DNA from: Rhizophagus irregularis
Taxonomy: Eukaryota; Glomeromycota; Glomeromycetes; Glomerales; Glomeraceae
Direction of reading: 5' to 3'
Assembly (NCBI RefSeq): GCF_026210795.1
Contig: NC_089450.1
Location: 992,001 to 1,056,000 of the forward strand
DNA length: 64,000 bases
Position 1 is the stretch's first letter; the number at the start of each line of letters is the position of its first letter. The notes beneath the pieces are model-generated. The model was not told the origin of the DNA. It did not search any database and saw only the letters and a list, made by a program, of their open reading frames with translations. Position numbers and translations under genes: made by a program. This document shows, piece after piece, positions 25,460-34,593 of this stretch.

Positions 25460-28020
25460 TCAATCATTAGAAGGGGAAAGTTTTGAGAAAGAGAAGGAGT
25501 CCAATTTTTCCATAATCGAACCAAGTTGGGCAGAAAGATTCTTTTGTACATTAGTGACACTAGAAATTTCCAATTGCAGACAGGAAGCAATAGCATCGGA
25601 GTAATGATAGTAGGCGGGAGTTAGGTAATGGGACATATCTGCGTGATAAGACGGAGTTAGGATCTAGAGTTGAGAAGGAGGCATCAGGAGAAGTGTCCAT
25701 AAGAGAAGGGGAAGTATGGGAAGAAAGATTGAATCCAGAAGTCATGTCTTGGGTTGGGGCATCATCCCATCCATTATCATAAGAATGATTTTGATTTTCA
25801 TGATCATCACGAGGCAGATACAAATCAGAGTCACCAGGGGTGTTATAATTCATCATTGATTCAAGCTCAGAATGCCTATACTCATGGGCCATGATGGTAT
25901 CATTCATCCAAGAGACAGTTTCCTCTAAAGTATTGAGGGTGTTAGCAATCTTTTCGATTTGCGCCTTTAACTCATCAATGATGTGTTGAGAAAGCGTACA
26001 ATTAGGTTGTTACTTGGAGAAGTAGATGTAGAACTATTAGAATGAAGAGTGTACGGAAATTGGGTAGAACTAACAGAATTTGCATTGTTCCTAGAATTGG
26101 TATTATTGTTACTGGACTGATTGTTACAGTTAGGAACATTGGAACGGGAAGTATTAATGTTATTATTGTTATTGTTAGATCTGGATGAGGACGAATTATT
26201 ACGGGATCTAGAGGTGGATCTTGATCTTGAGCGGGAAGTGGATTTATTACGTGATTGGCGTGAATTCTGATGACCACGTCGAGGACCAGCATTAAAGCGT
26301 GAATAGAGTTTGTTAAGGCGATCATCTACTTTACATGTGGGACGAGGGTTACATACAGAAGGGGAGCAGCCCAAACGTCCGCAAACATAACATAAAGTGT
26401 GAGCTTCATTAGGAAAGTGCCATGTTAAACCTTTACCGCGGAAAGCCACGGATAATTCTTTCGTGGCCTCAAGGGTATCAAAAGAGGAGAAGTTTAAATA
26501 TACATAAGGTTTGGGCTTGTAAGAATTGATAGAAAGGGGAACATTAAGAGCTTTAGCGTTAACTTGAGTAGCAATTTCTAAAAGGTCAGCTTCTTTGATA
26601 TTTTTTGGGATACCGGCAAGGATGGCGACATGTTCTCTTCGGCTGTTGTGTTGGGATTTCGAGAAAGATGTCAGACAGACACGTAAAGAATTACCTAGGC
26701 AAATAATCGCCCAGATATCGTTGAATTGGGTAATTGCATCTGCGGAAGAAAATTGGATATGACTATTATAATAATGTTTTTTAGGGGTGAGTTTGCACTT
26801 GATCACAGTGCCATATCGGGAAAATGCCTGGCGGACTTGCATCTCGTTTAGGAAAAGTGGGATGTCGGTGACAAACAAAGACTTCGCTTCATCACTGAGT
26901 TTAGCACAGCGCGGAAAAAAACCTTGGAAAAATTTCAGAAAAATTCCGGTTAAATATAAAAATTCTGGAAATTTATTTTTTCAACCGGTATGGAATTATG
27001 GAATTAAAAAAAAATTCCGGTTTTAGATGGTATTACCAAATATATAATAATCTTTTCTTTTTTTTATTCGTGCATATACAATATGGAGTAACCAGAAAAG
27101 ACGTACTGGCTTTAAATAATCATATTGTAATAAACTACTGAAATAATAAATAATAAAATTAAAGATAAAAACTTTTTTGCGATATAAATTTATTAAATGA
27201 AATTTCCGGTATTTACAAAATATTCCGGAAATCTGCTACGCCACGACCGGAACAATTCCGGGATTATAAGATTTTACCGGTTTTATCAGAAATTTACCGG
27301 AAAAACCGGTTAAATTATAATGGATTTTCCGCGCTGGTTTAGCATCTGCAGGGAAGTAATGAGTAAAGATTAAATTGAGAAGATCTGCACGTGAGGAGCT
27401 GACACAATCGGTAAAATCATGCTGATCATTGAAGACGACAAGAATCTTTTTGTTATTGCCTGATCCATCGCAGCATGCGCGGGCACCATAGGAGGAATAT
27501 CGGGAGAGTGAACAATCCACTTCGTCACACATAGAGCGATTGGTGATGAATTTAGCTTTGAACGCGTTAGGCGTATTACGTAAATAGGCTGCAGCATGAT
27601 AACGAGATGGTGCGGATTTTATAGCGGCAGCATTACCATCGGAGAATGGCCGGCGTTCAGGAACATCGAAGGCAACAGATTTACCTTTGTCATTAAGGGA
27701 AGGGTTTGTAGAAACAGGAAGGGGTGGGCATATATAGAAGATTCTAAAGACGTATCAGCAGAAGGAGGTTAAGTTATAACAGGAACTTTATTAACGGGAA
27801 GTCCAGAAAAAATGGTGAAAATGTGGGTGGGAGCAGGAGCAGAGGGTGAAGTTATATTAACATTCATAGCGTCATCAAAGACAATACACGAACATTTGTT
27901 AGGCGCGCCAGCGGTATTGGTAGGAGACAAAGGTCGGTCTCCAGACGGAGCAGAAGTATCAGGACGTGGTGGCGGCAGAATATCTGGGTTAATAACAGAA
28001 AGAGCTAGAGGTATAGTCAT
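25460..28020 (-). pseudogene. LINE3 ORF1: RRM-like RNA-binding protein with CCHC knuckle
   Basis: Starts ATG 28020 (MTIPLALSVINPDILPPP). Pro/Ser-rich N-terminus; an RRM-like fold at about 26640-26880 (FVTDIPLFLNEMQVRQAFSRY); a second RRM-like part at 26440-26640; then a zinc knuckle CYVCGRLGCSPSVC (C-x2-C-x4-C-x4-C) near 26380 and an Arg/Ser-rich run at about 26130-26290. It is cut by the MITE at 26907-27336 and has other frame breaks. Such ORF1 proteins coat LINE RNA. The same domain order is seen in LINE2 ORF1. Confidence 0.75.
26907..27336. mobile_element. hAT-type MITE, 430 bp, in LINE3 ORF1
   Basis: Ends CAGCGCGGAAAA / TTTTCCGCGCTG; flanks GTTTAGCA at 26899-26906 and 27337-27344 (perfect 8 bp). 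The interior repeats the words ATTCCGG, ACCGGT and TTTTCCGG near both ends. No ORF. Confidence 0.9.
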
Positions 28021-28169
28021 AGTTTAAAGCTCAGTAAAGAGGAAGGCAACTGGGAAATTATTAGTGTTATGAACGAGCACTTAGAAATTTTCGAACGAAA
28101 ATTTCAAAAATAAATTTTTTATTAGTATTTTCAAGTTTTCAGCAATGATTCTCCATATTTGGTGATTAT

Positions 28170-28393
28170 GAGCAAACAGTCTTATGACTTTATCTTTTAT
28201 TATAAATTTTAAACGAAAAGTACAAGAATCAAATCGAACAATATTACAAAATATAGAAAATTAAACAAAAAATAAAAAGAACTAGCTTCACGATTCATAC
28301 AAGTAAAGAAATCTAAACAAAATAAAATTAAGTAAAGAAAAACTAAACTATTACAGAAACGCATACCTCATCTTTACCCGAAGGCCAGTGTGA
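28170..28393 (-). mobile_element. 5'-truncated LINE copy, 3' tail only
   Basis: About 224 bp matching the last part of LINE1/2/3 in minus orientation, cut off at CACACTGGCC. Flanked by ATATTTGGTGATTAT on the left (within 28152-28169) and the same 15 bases at 28394-28408. This is the usual result of incomplete reverse transcription, at the very site already used by LINE3. Confidence 0.85.
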
Positions 28394-28408
28394 ATATTTG
28401 GTGATTAT

Positions 28409-28526
28409 TTTACAAGTGTTTTGTAAGTTTAGTGGCCACTACTTTCCGCATTCTCTATTGAAGGCTATGGAGGTAGGTCGTTCATTGCATCATCCTCACT
28501 AAGCCATGATGTAACCATCCCCGCCA
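28409..28526 (-). mobile_element. SINE-like insertion, about 118 bp
   Basis: Lies between the second and third copies of ATATTTGGTGATTAT (28394-28408 and 28527-28541), so it is a third insertion at the same target. On the minus strand it begins TGGCGGGGATGGTTACATCA and holds TGGCTTAGTGAGG, a good match to a tRNA-type A box. The B box is weak. The ATGGTT...AGTGAGGATGAT part resembles the piece at 40247-40340. Confidence 0.5.
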
Positions 28527-29167
28527 ATATTTGGTGATTATAAAGAGATATGACTATATAAAAAATTTCTTATATTTGTATATCATAATTCCGGCCAAAA
28601 ATTAATATAATTTTAGCCAGAATTATACTTAAAACTTTATTGTATCGTAACTTCGCCAATATTAATCATAGAGAGATGATCTTACCGCAATTCGATTCGT
28701 CTTAATGAGACGGTTCTAATGGTATAAAATACGTTGAAATCCAATCACTAGATTAATTTCTGAAATTAAAAAAATATTAATGGTTTTTGTGTAATAACTC
28801 TGCCAATATTGATTCTAGAAAGACGATCCTACTACCATTCGATTCGTCTTGATGAGACGAATCTAATGGTATAAGATGCATCGAAATCTAATCACTAGAT
28901 CAATTTCTAAAATTAAAAAATATTAAATGGTTTTTAAGTAATAACTCCGTCAATATTAATCACAGAGAAATGAGCTTACCACCATTCGATTCGTCTCGAT
29001 GAGGCGATTCCAACGAGCTATAAATCGTCATTTTACAATCACTAGGTACTGAGAAATCTAGCAAAATGTTAAATGGCGCAGTAAACGTAAATCAAGAAAT
29101 ATTATAATGCCGATGTTTAACATTTTGTTGAATAACTCGTCAGCCAGTGATAGGAAAAGGATAAAAC
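28527..29167. mobile_element. middle part of M2
   Basis: Aligns base by base with M1 from ATATTTGGTGATTATAAAGA to the GATAGGAAAAGGATAAAAC site, including three of the 145-bp internal repeats. It links the left end at 15118 with the right end at 40634. Confidence 0.85.
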
Positions 29168-32100
29168 AAAAACTAAAAAGGATAAAACTAACTCTCTCCC
29201 GTTGCCCTCACGACATTATTTACATAAAAATAAAAAATTTTTTTTTCAAAGTTTTTTATTACTTTTTCTTTTATTTTTATCTTTTCTATTCTTATTCTGG
29301 CCTATGGCCTCTTCTCACGACTTCTCAACCTTGAGTTGGGATGAAGTTCTTTCCAAACTTCGCGAAGTTGAAGACCTTTGCGCTAAGTGCGCCCTTAAAC
29401 AAGAAACTCTTTTTGCTTGTTACAACTCTCTTCCTGATAACTCTTCCGCCAAGTCACTTGCTTACCTCGCTTTTGGCCCCCTCCGCCTTCTAGACGACTC
29501 TCTTTCTGAACAAAAACGCCTTTTACACTTGCGTTTGGACTCTCTTTCGTCTACTGCGGATTCAGAAAAGGATTTCGCTATCCCCCCTGTTGACGATCAT
29601 CTATCACATGATGATCCAATGAATGATGATCCACCTCCTCTTCCATTAGCTATTTGGGCTTCTAAACACGAGGCTGATCCTAATAGTATCTTAGATTTAT
29701 GCACCCCTTCTACACGACGCACCAATCATTTACGCCCTTCACGGCGTATTCCTAGATTTCTTTGTAAACGCGTATCCTCTATGATTTCCCCTGCATCTTT
29801 TAAACGCGCACAGAAAATTAAGACAAAATTGTCTTTTACGCGTCTGGTTTTATCCCCTTCTACAATACGTTTACTGGTTCCACCTTTATTACGTTCTTCC
29901 GAACCTAAAAGTTCCTTTCAAGATGATCTCCCGGACTCCTCTTTCATTACTCCCCAAATTTCAGCTCTAGTAGATACTGTTGAGTATGACAATAATGTTC
30001 CTTCTCCGGCCCTTTCTTTAAATAGTACTCCTGCGGAAATTTTTCCTGCAACTTCTGCTTCAGCCCTCCCTCTTGATCACACACGGTGTTCATCTTACAT
30101 TTTTACAATACGTACCATTCTGGATGGACGGATACGTCCTGTTCGAAATGTTGGCTCTAACCGTTTATATTCTATTCGACGAGGCAACTGTTACTTCCTT
30201 TTGGACCCCACTCCTGATTCGGATAGTTGTTATTCGATTCATACCAATTCTCCTCTTCTTTCATCTACTGATCCATTTCAATTTACATCTGATCGTCCTT
30301 CTCCTAACTTAAAATTTATCTTATCCAAATTTTTAACCTTTTTCTTTTATCGACAAAACCGTATTCCCTCTCATGCTCGACGAAAATATTTCAATAGGTT
30401 ACGCCAGCTTTTATTAACACAACGTGTTACCTCTCTTGCCCGTTGGTCATCTTCTCATCGTAATAATAGACGTACTCGTACCTTTATTCAATTTCGATAT
30501 CATCAATCTTGCTTTTACCTTGGCCTTTATTTTGGTTGCCCGTTTTGCAAGACTCCTGCTGCCTATGTTATGTCTCAATTTCGTCATGCTTGTCATCTTC
30601 ATGACAAACAACTTGTTCATACACCTCCCCCTCCTACTTCTCCTCCTTTCACTTTACCTTGTAACCGTGTGTCTAAACGACACGCTGATGGTTTTTATAA
30701 AGATGTAACTTCCCGACGTCTAGGACTTTCTTACCGCAAATCTTATGCTTTTCATCATCTTCTTGAAGACAATAATGGTTCACTTTCTGCACGAACTCTT
30801 GTCTCATATTCTGCTCACACTTCCATCTCCCACCCTACGAAGAAACAACTTGCTCGTCAAGCACGCCATAAAGACCTTTTATTAGACCGGAGTAAATTTT
30901 CACGACATGTTGTTCACCCCGATCTTCTCGACTCTTCTATGTGGATGGCCACTAAGGATCCTGCTATAGTCATTCCTCCTACCTCCTATAACTTGACTAT
31001 GTCTACTACTGATTACTCTATTGTCCAGAATATATGTAATCTTGTATCCTCGCGTCCTGATGTTTCCTTCTGTTTGAAAAAACGTTCACATCAGTCTTCT
31101 GTTGCGTTCGTATCTTCTAAATTTACGGGTTCTATCCAAAAAGTGGTTTTGAATCCCTCCTCTGTAGTTGCAAATCATTTTATTACTGACAAACCCACCT
31201 CAGGTCCTTTTGTTGGTCCAAATTGTCCTGTTATTGATTATCAAGATTTTAAAACTCTTGGCTTTAGTCGTTTTATTATTGATATGGTTCGAAGGATACT
31301 CTCGAATAGTGCTTCCATTTATGTACCTTCTCACAATTTCCTTTGGTTAATAATTTCCAAGCACAACACTTCCTCAGTATCAAAGAAATATCTTCGAGAT
31401 GCCATCCAATCTGTTATCACCAAATCGGCCTCCTCTTCGACATTTTCACAATTTTGGAATAGTGATACACGGTTTTCTTTCAAACTAGGTCGTGTTAAAC
31501 CTTGTGATATCTTATCGTTATTGGACATTTGTGCACCTTGGTTTGATTCACATCCTTACCCTGCTCCTTCTGATTTTCGATCACAGTGGGTTTTACCCGC
31601 TGATTTTGTTCATCCTACCTTTTTAATGCGCTAATAACGCTGGTTCCCTTTTATTTAATTACTTTCTTTTATTTTTTTTTAATCGTTCTCCTTTTTCACT
31701 TCTTTTATGCTTATTTTAAGCTTTCCTATTTCCCTTCTCTCTATGAATACAAATTTTATCATTCTGTATCGGAAATTTATATACAGCGCTTTAGCGATTG
31801 ATGAATTTACTTTATTGAACTACAAATTTTTACAACATTTTATGTCAGCCAGAATTTACACATAAAACTTCGGTTAAAGATTAATTCGACTAGCTTGCTA
31901 GTGGGGTATCTCAGCTGCTTCCAAATTACGTAGCCCATCTATTAATTCTTCTCCTAATACTACTTCTCCACGACAACACAACTCTTCTTTGGCGTCAGTT
32001 TCTCAGGATTCCTGGATTTCTTGGATATCCTCTTCTATAATTCGGGGTGGATCTTGGATCTCGCACTTGGATTTTCTGCGCCGCTTAACAGTTCAACCTC

Positions 32101-32374
32101 TTAGGATTTCTTTCTGGTAACGGACTGGATTTTTGGATGTTGGATAGTTGACTCACACTGGCCTTCGGGTAAAGTTGGGGTATGCGATTCTGTAATAGTT
32201 CAGTTTTTCTTTGCTTTAATTTTATTTTAGTTTAGATTTCTTTACTTGTATGAGTCGTGAAGCTACTCTTTTTATTTTTTTATTAGTTTACTTTCTTATT
32301 TTGTAATATTGTTCGATTATATTTTCGAAGTCCAAAAGTATAAATAAAAGATAAAGTCAAAAGACTGTTTGCAC
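29168..32374 (+). mobile_element. LINE1: LINE-tailed non-autonomous element with orphan ORF
   Basis: Flanked on both sides by the same 16 bases, AGGAAAAGGATAAAAC (29152-29167 and 32375-32390). The 5' leader (ACTAACTCTCTCCCGTT) is shared with LINE2. The last 470 bp (about 31905-32374) match the end of LINE2 (39764-40230), including the last codons of its ORF2. In between there is no endonuclease or reverse transcriptase; instead there is one intact 776-codon ORF of unknown function. It probably moves with proteins of the full LINE. Confidence 0.8.
29304..31634 (+). CDS. intact 776-aa orphan ORF of the LINE1 element, C2H2 finger
   Basis: ATG 29304 (MASSHDFSTLSWDEVLSKLR) to TAA 31634 with no break. 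The frame is also open upstream to 29202, but without an ATG. The N-terminal 80 residues look helical (EVLSKLREVEDLCAKCAL). Residues 90-330 are Ser/Pro/Asp-rich. A basic Arg/His-rich block at about 345-400 (FFYRQNRIPSHARRKYFNRL) precedes CPFC...HACHLH at 412-433, an exact C-x2-C-x12-H-x4-H C2H2 finger. The C-terminal 300 residues are Ser-rich with no motif I know. I find no RT, endonuclease, RNase H or RRM. The pyrimidine-rich codon choice is the same as in the LINE ORFs, so it belongs to the element and not to a captured recent host gene. Function unknown; nucleic-acid binding is an inference from the finger and the basic block. Confidence 0.75.
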   Translation: MASSHDFSTLSWDEVLSKLREVEDLCAKCALKQETLFACYNSLPDNSSAKSLAYLAFGPLRLLDDSLSEQKRLLHLRLDSLSSTADSEKDFAIPPVDDHLSHDDPMNDDPPPLPLAIWASKHEADPNSILDLCTPSTRRTNHLRPSRRIPRFLCKRVSSMISPASFKRAQKIKTKLSFTRLVLSPSTIRLLVPPLLRSSEPKSSFQDDLPDSSFITPQISALVDTVEYDNNVPSPALSLNSTPAEIFPATSASALPLDHTRCSSYIFTIRTILDGRIRPVRNVGSNRLYSIRRGNCYFLLDPTPDSDSCYSIHTNSPLLSSTDPFQFTSDRPSPNLKFILSKFLTFFFYRQNRIPSHARRKYFNRLRQLLLTQRVTSLARWSSSHRNNRRTRTFIQFRYHQSCFYLGLYFGCPFCKTPAAYVMSQFRHACHLHDKQLVHTPPPPTSPPFTLPCNRVSKRHADGFYKDVTSRRLGLSYRKSYAFHHLLEDNNGSLSARTLVSYSAHTSISHPTKKQLARQARHKDLLLDRSKFSRHVVHPDLLDSSMWMATKDPAIVIPPTSYNLTMSTTDYSIVQNICNLVSSRPDVSFCLKKRSHQSSVAFVSSKFTGSIQKVVLNPSSVVANHFITDKPTSGPFVGPNCPVIDYQDFKTLGFSRFIIDMVRRILSNSASIYVPSHNFLWLIISKHNTSSVSKKYLRDAIQSVITKSASSSTFSQFWNSDTRFSFKLGRVKPCDILSLLDICAPWFDSHPYPAPSDFRSQWVLPADFVHPTFLMR

Positions 32375-32522
32375 AGGAAAAGGATAAAACAAAAACTAAA
32401 CTAACTCTCTCCCGTTCTGCTCACTTGACAATATTTATGGAAAAAATAAAAAATTTTTTCGAAGTTTTTTATTACTTTTTCTTAATATTTTCTTTATTTT
32501 AGATAACTACGACACTCTACAA

Positions 32523-34543
32523 ATGGCTAAAGATAACAAAAAGAAAGATAACAAGTCTAACAAAGATACTACTTCTAAACGTCCTGCCTCTAGCTCTCCA
32601 GAAGGCAATGTTTCTGGTCAAGGTCCCTCTATATCTGGCCCTTCAAATACTCCACCTTCGACCACCTCTACTAATAAACGTACCAGAGTCAGTGCTGATG
32701 ACTCTGTCATGGATGTTGATAAACCTCTCACGCCTTCTGGCCCTGTTGAGACAACTTCCGCTGAGACACCTTTTCAACCTATTACCTCCTCTCTTGACGC
32801 TTCTCTACATGCACCTGCTCATAACAACGATAAAGGCAAAAGCCCAGAAATTACTCCCGCAGTTTCCTTTCCCGAACGTGCTGGTTCCCCGGACGCGTCC
32901 TAAGCTGCAGTACAATCTCAACCTACACTTTTCTACGCTTCGGCCGCTCCTAATGACGTCGAAGGCTTTTGGAAATACTTCGCTTCGAACCGCGACGCGT
33001 GTGACGCGGTTGATCGACAACTTTCCTTGTTCTCCTCTTATGGTAGTCGTGCCACGTGTAGTGAATCCAACGATTTGAAGAGGATCATCGTACACTTCTG
33101 AAAAAAGGATGATCTTGACAAAGCCATAGCTTCCCCTATGGATTCTTTGTTTGGCCTGCATTTCCATGCATATGACCCCCAGGCTATTAAGGCAGATGAA
33201 CACGCACGTACCCTGGTGGTTACCGATATCCCCCTTTTTATAACTGACGTTCTTTTGCGTGGTACCTTTTCCCGTTACGGCAATATTACTCGCTGCCATA
33301 CCCGTTTATCTAAACTTTACCGTACTGCATACATTACCTTTAAATCTACTGGTGCTTTACAAAATCTCGACTCTACCTGGGGCGTCCTTTGTGGAGGACA
33401 TTGTTTGAGAATCTGCCCCGCTACTTTCTCACCTGACTAACGCGCTGAAAGACGAGCTTATGTTGCTTTACTTGCCGGTCTTGCGCGTGGTACTATAGCG
33501 GTTGATCTTGCTGAAATTGCCGATGAAATTTCCGCTAAATCTATCAATGTTCCCTTCTCTATGAATTCTTACAATCCCAAACCTTACGCTTATTGCCATT
33601 TTGCCTCTGAAACGGCTATGGAAAATGCTAAATCTATTTCATGTGCCCTCAAGAAAGTTGGCCTTACCTGGCATTCTCCGGATGAAGTCACTTCTCTTTG
33701 TCATCGATGTGGTCGCCCTAATTGTAACCCTGATCGATGTGATTCTTCATCTAGACTTAATCGCCCATCTCGCCCTTGGCAATCTAATAATAATTACGTG
33801 CTTTATATAACAAGCATTTACCTCCTTCTCACCCTGCTAAATGACACAACCGTTTTGCCCGCCCTGATAACAATAATGATGGACAAAACCGTACCAGTGC
33901 TTCTCGCCATCGCTCTAAATCCAGACCTAATAACCGACAACAATCTCGTTCTCGCTCTCAACGTTGACCATAGAATCGCGATAATCTCAATAATGACAAT
34001 AATAATCAACGTCGTCGTATTCCTGACGCAAATAAACTTGATCACTATGCTGATGGCATGGATGTTACATACCCTGCCCCTCCTACCGTGCTTACCGATT
34101 GGAAATCTATTGGTGCTGCTCTTGAAAAAGTAGTTGCAGAATTAGCCCTTCTTACCACACAATTTGCTACCATGAACAGCCGCATCACTAATTTGGAATC
34201 TGCTATGGCTGCTCGTGCTCCTGTTCCAGGACCTTTTGTTACAAAACCTCCTTCCTACATCCCTTCCTCTATGCAAGGATTAGATGATACAGTGAATCAA
34301 ACTAATAATAATATCCTCGTCGATGTTAATTTTCCCCCTTTGCAATCAACAAGTGGATTTTCCCCGATTCCTCATTTTGCTCCTATTCCACCTACCAACG
34401 TCGCTCCTTCCTCTCCTATTGATATGGAACAGCGTCTCTCCTCTCTCTCTGATACCGTTGCCTCTTTGGCTGGCTCGATTAAAGAAGGAATTCAACAAAA
34501 TAATCTCATCTTAGCTCGCCAAAACGGCCAAGCTAATCATTAA
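32523..34543 (+). pseudogene. LINE2 ORF1, broken
   Basis: ATG 32523 opens with a Lys-rich head (MAKDNKKKDNKSNKD) and a Ser/Pro/Thr-rich part. An RRM-like part follows at about 33200-33430 (LVVTDIPLFITDVLL, FSRYGNITRC), a second at 33450-33690, then the zinc knuckle CHRCGRPNCNPDRC (33708-33749) and a C-terminal helical part (LEKVVAELALLTTQFATM). In-frame stops lie at 32901 (TAA), 33099 (TGA) and 33438 (TAA), and the frame changes near 33800. The plan matches LINE3 ORF1. Confidence 0.8.
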
Positions 34544-34593
34544 TTGTCCTCTTTCTTTCCCTTTCTTTATTACCGTTTTATCAGTGTGTAATA

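Larger units (their letters stand above)
15437..25467 (-). pseudogene. LINE3 ORF2: endonuclease, reverse transcriptase, RNase H
   Basis: Reading from the start (ATG 25467): APE-type endonuclease at about 24650-25400 (FRQINVNGLC, VILGDFNADE, SRLDYIW); reverse transcriptase at about 18840-20340 (QDISKAFDLIDLNMLKLAL, and FMDDSTLIAS as the FxDD box near 19080); RNase H at about 17260-17700 (YIDGSFLP, LRSEIFALLHGL, VATDCTQL); then CPQCNS...HLWTC, a CCHC finger, near 16750. The hAT element at 20533-24402 splits it between endonuclease and RT, and two MITEs sit in its 3' part. Several frame changes and stops break the rest. The start codon overlaps the ORF1 stop (ATGATTGA), which suggests coupled re-initiation in the live ancestor. 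Confidence 0.85.
15172..28151 (-). mobile_element. LINE3: 13-kb interrupted LINE (APE endonuclease, RT, RNase H)
   Basis: A non-LTR retrotransposon in minus orientation. Its 3' tail is at 15172-15440, ORF2 at 15437-25467, ORF1 at about 25460-28020 and its 5' end near 28151. The flanking duplication is TCCATATTTGGTGATTAT (15154-15171 and 28152-28169), 18 bp. Without the four elements nested in it (15638-16021, 16206-16494, 20533-24402, 26907-27336) it is about 8 kb, like LINE2. The 3' tail matches LINE1 and LINE2, but the 5' leader does not resemble theirs. Both ORFs carry many breaks, so it is dead. Confidence 0.85.
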
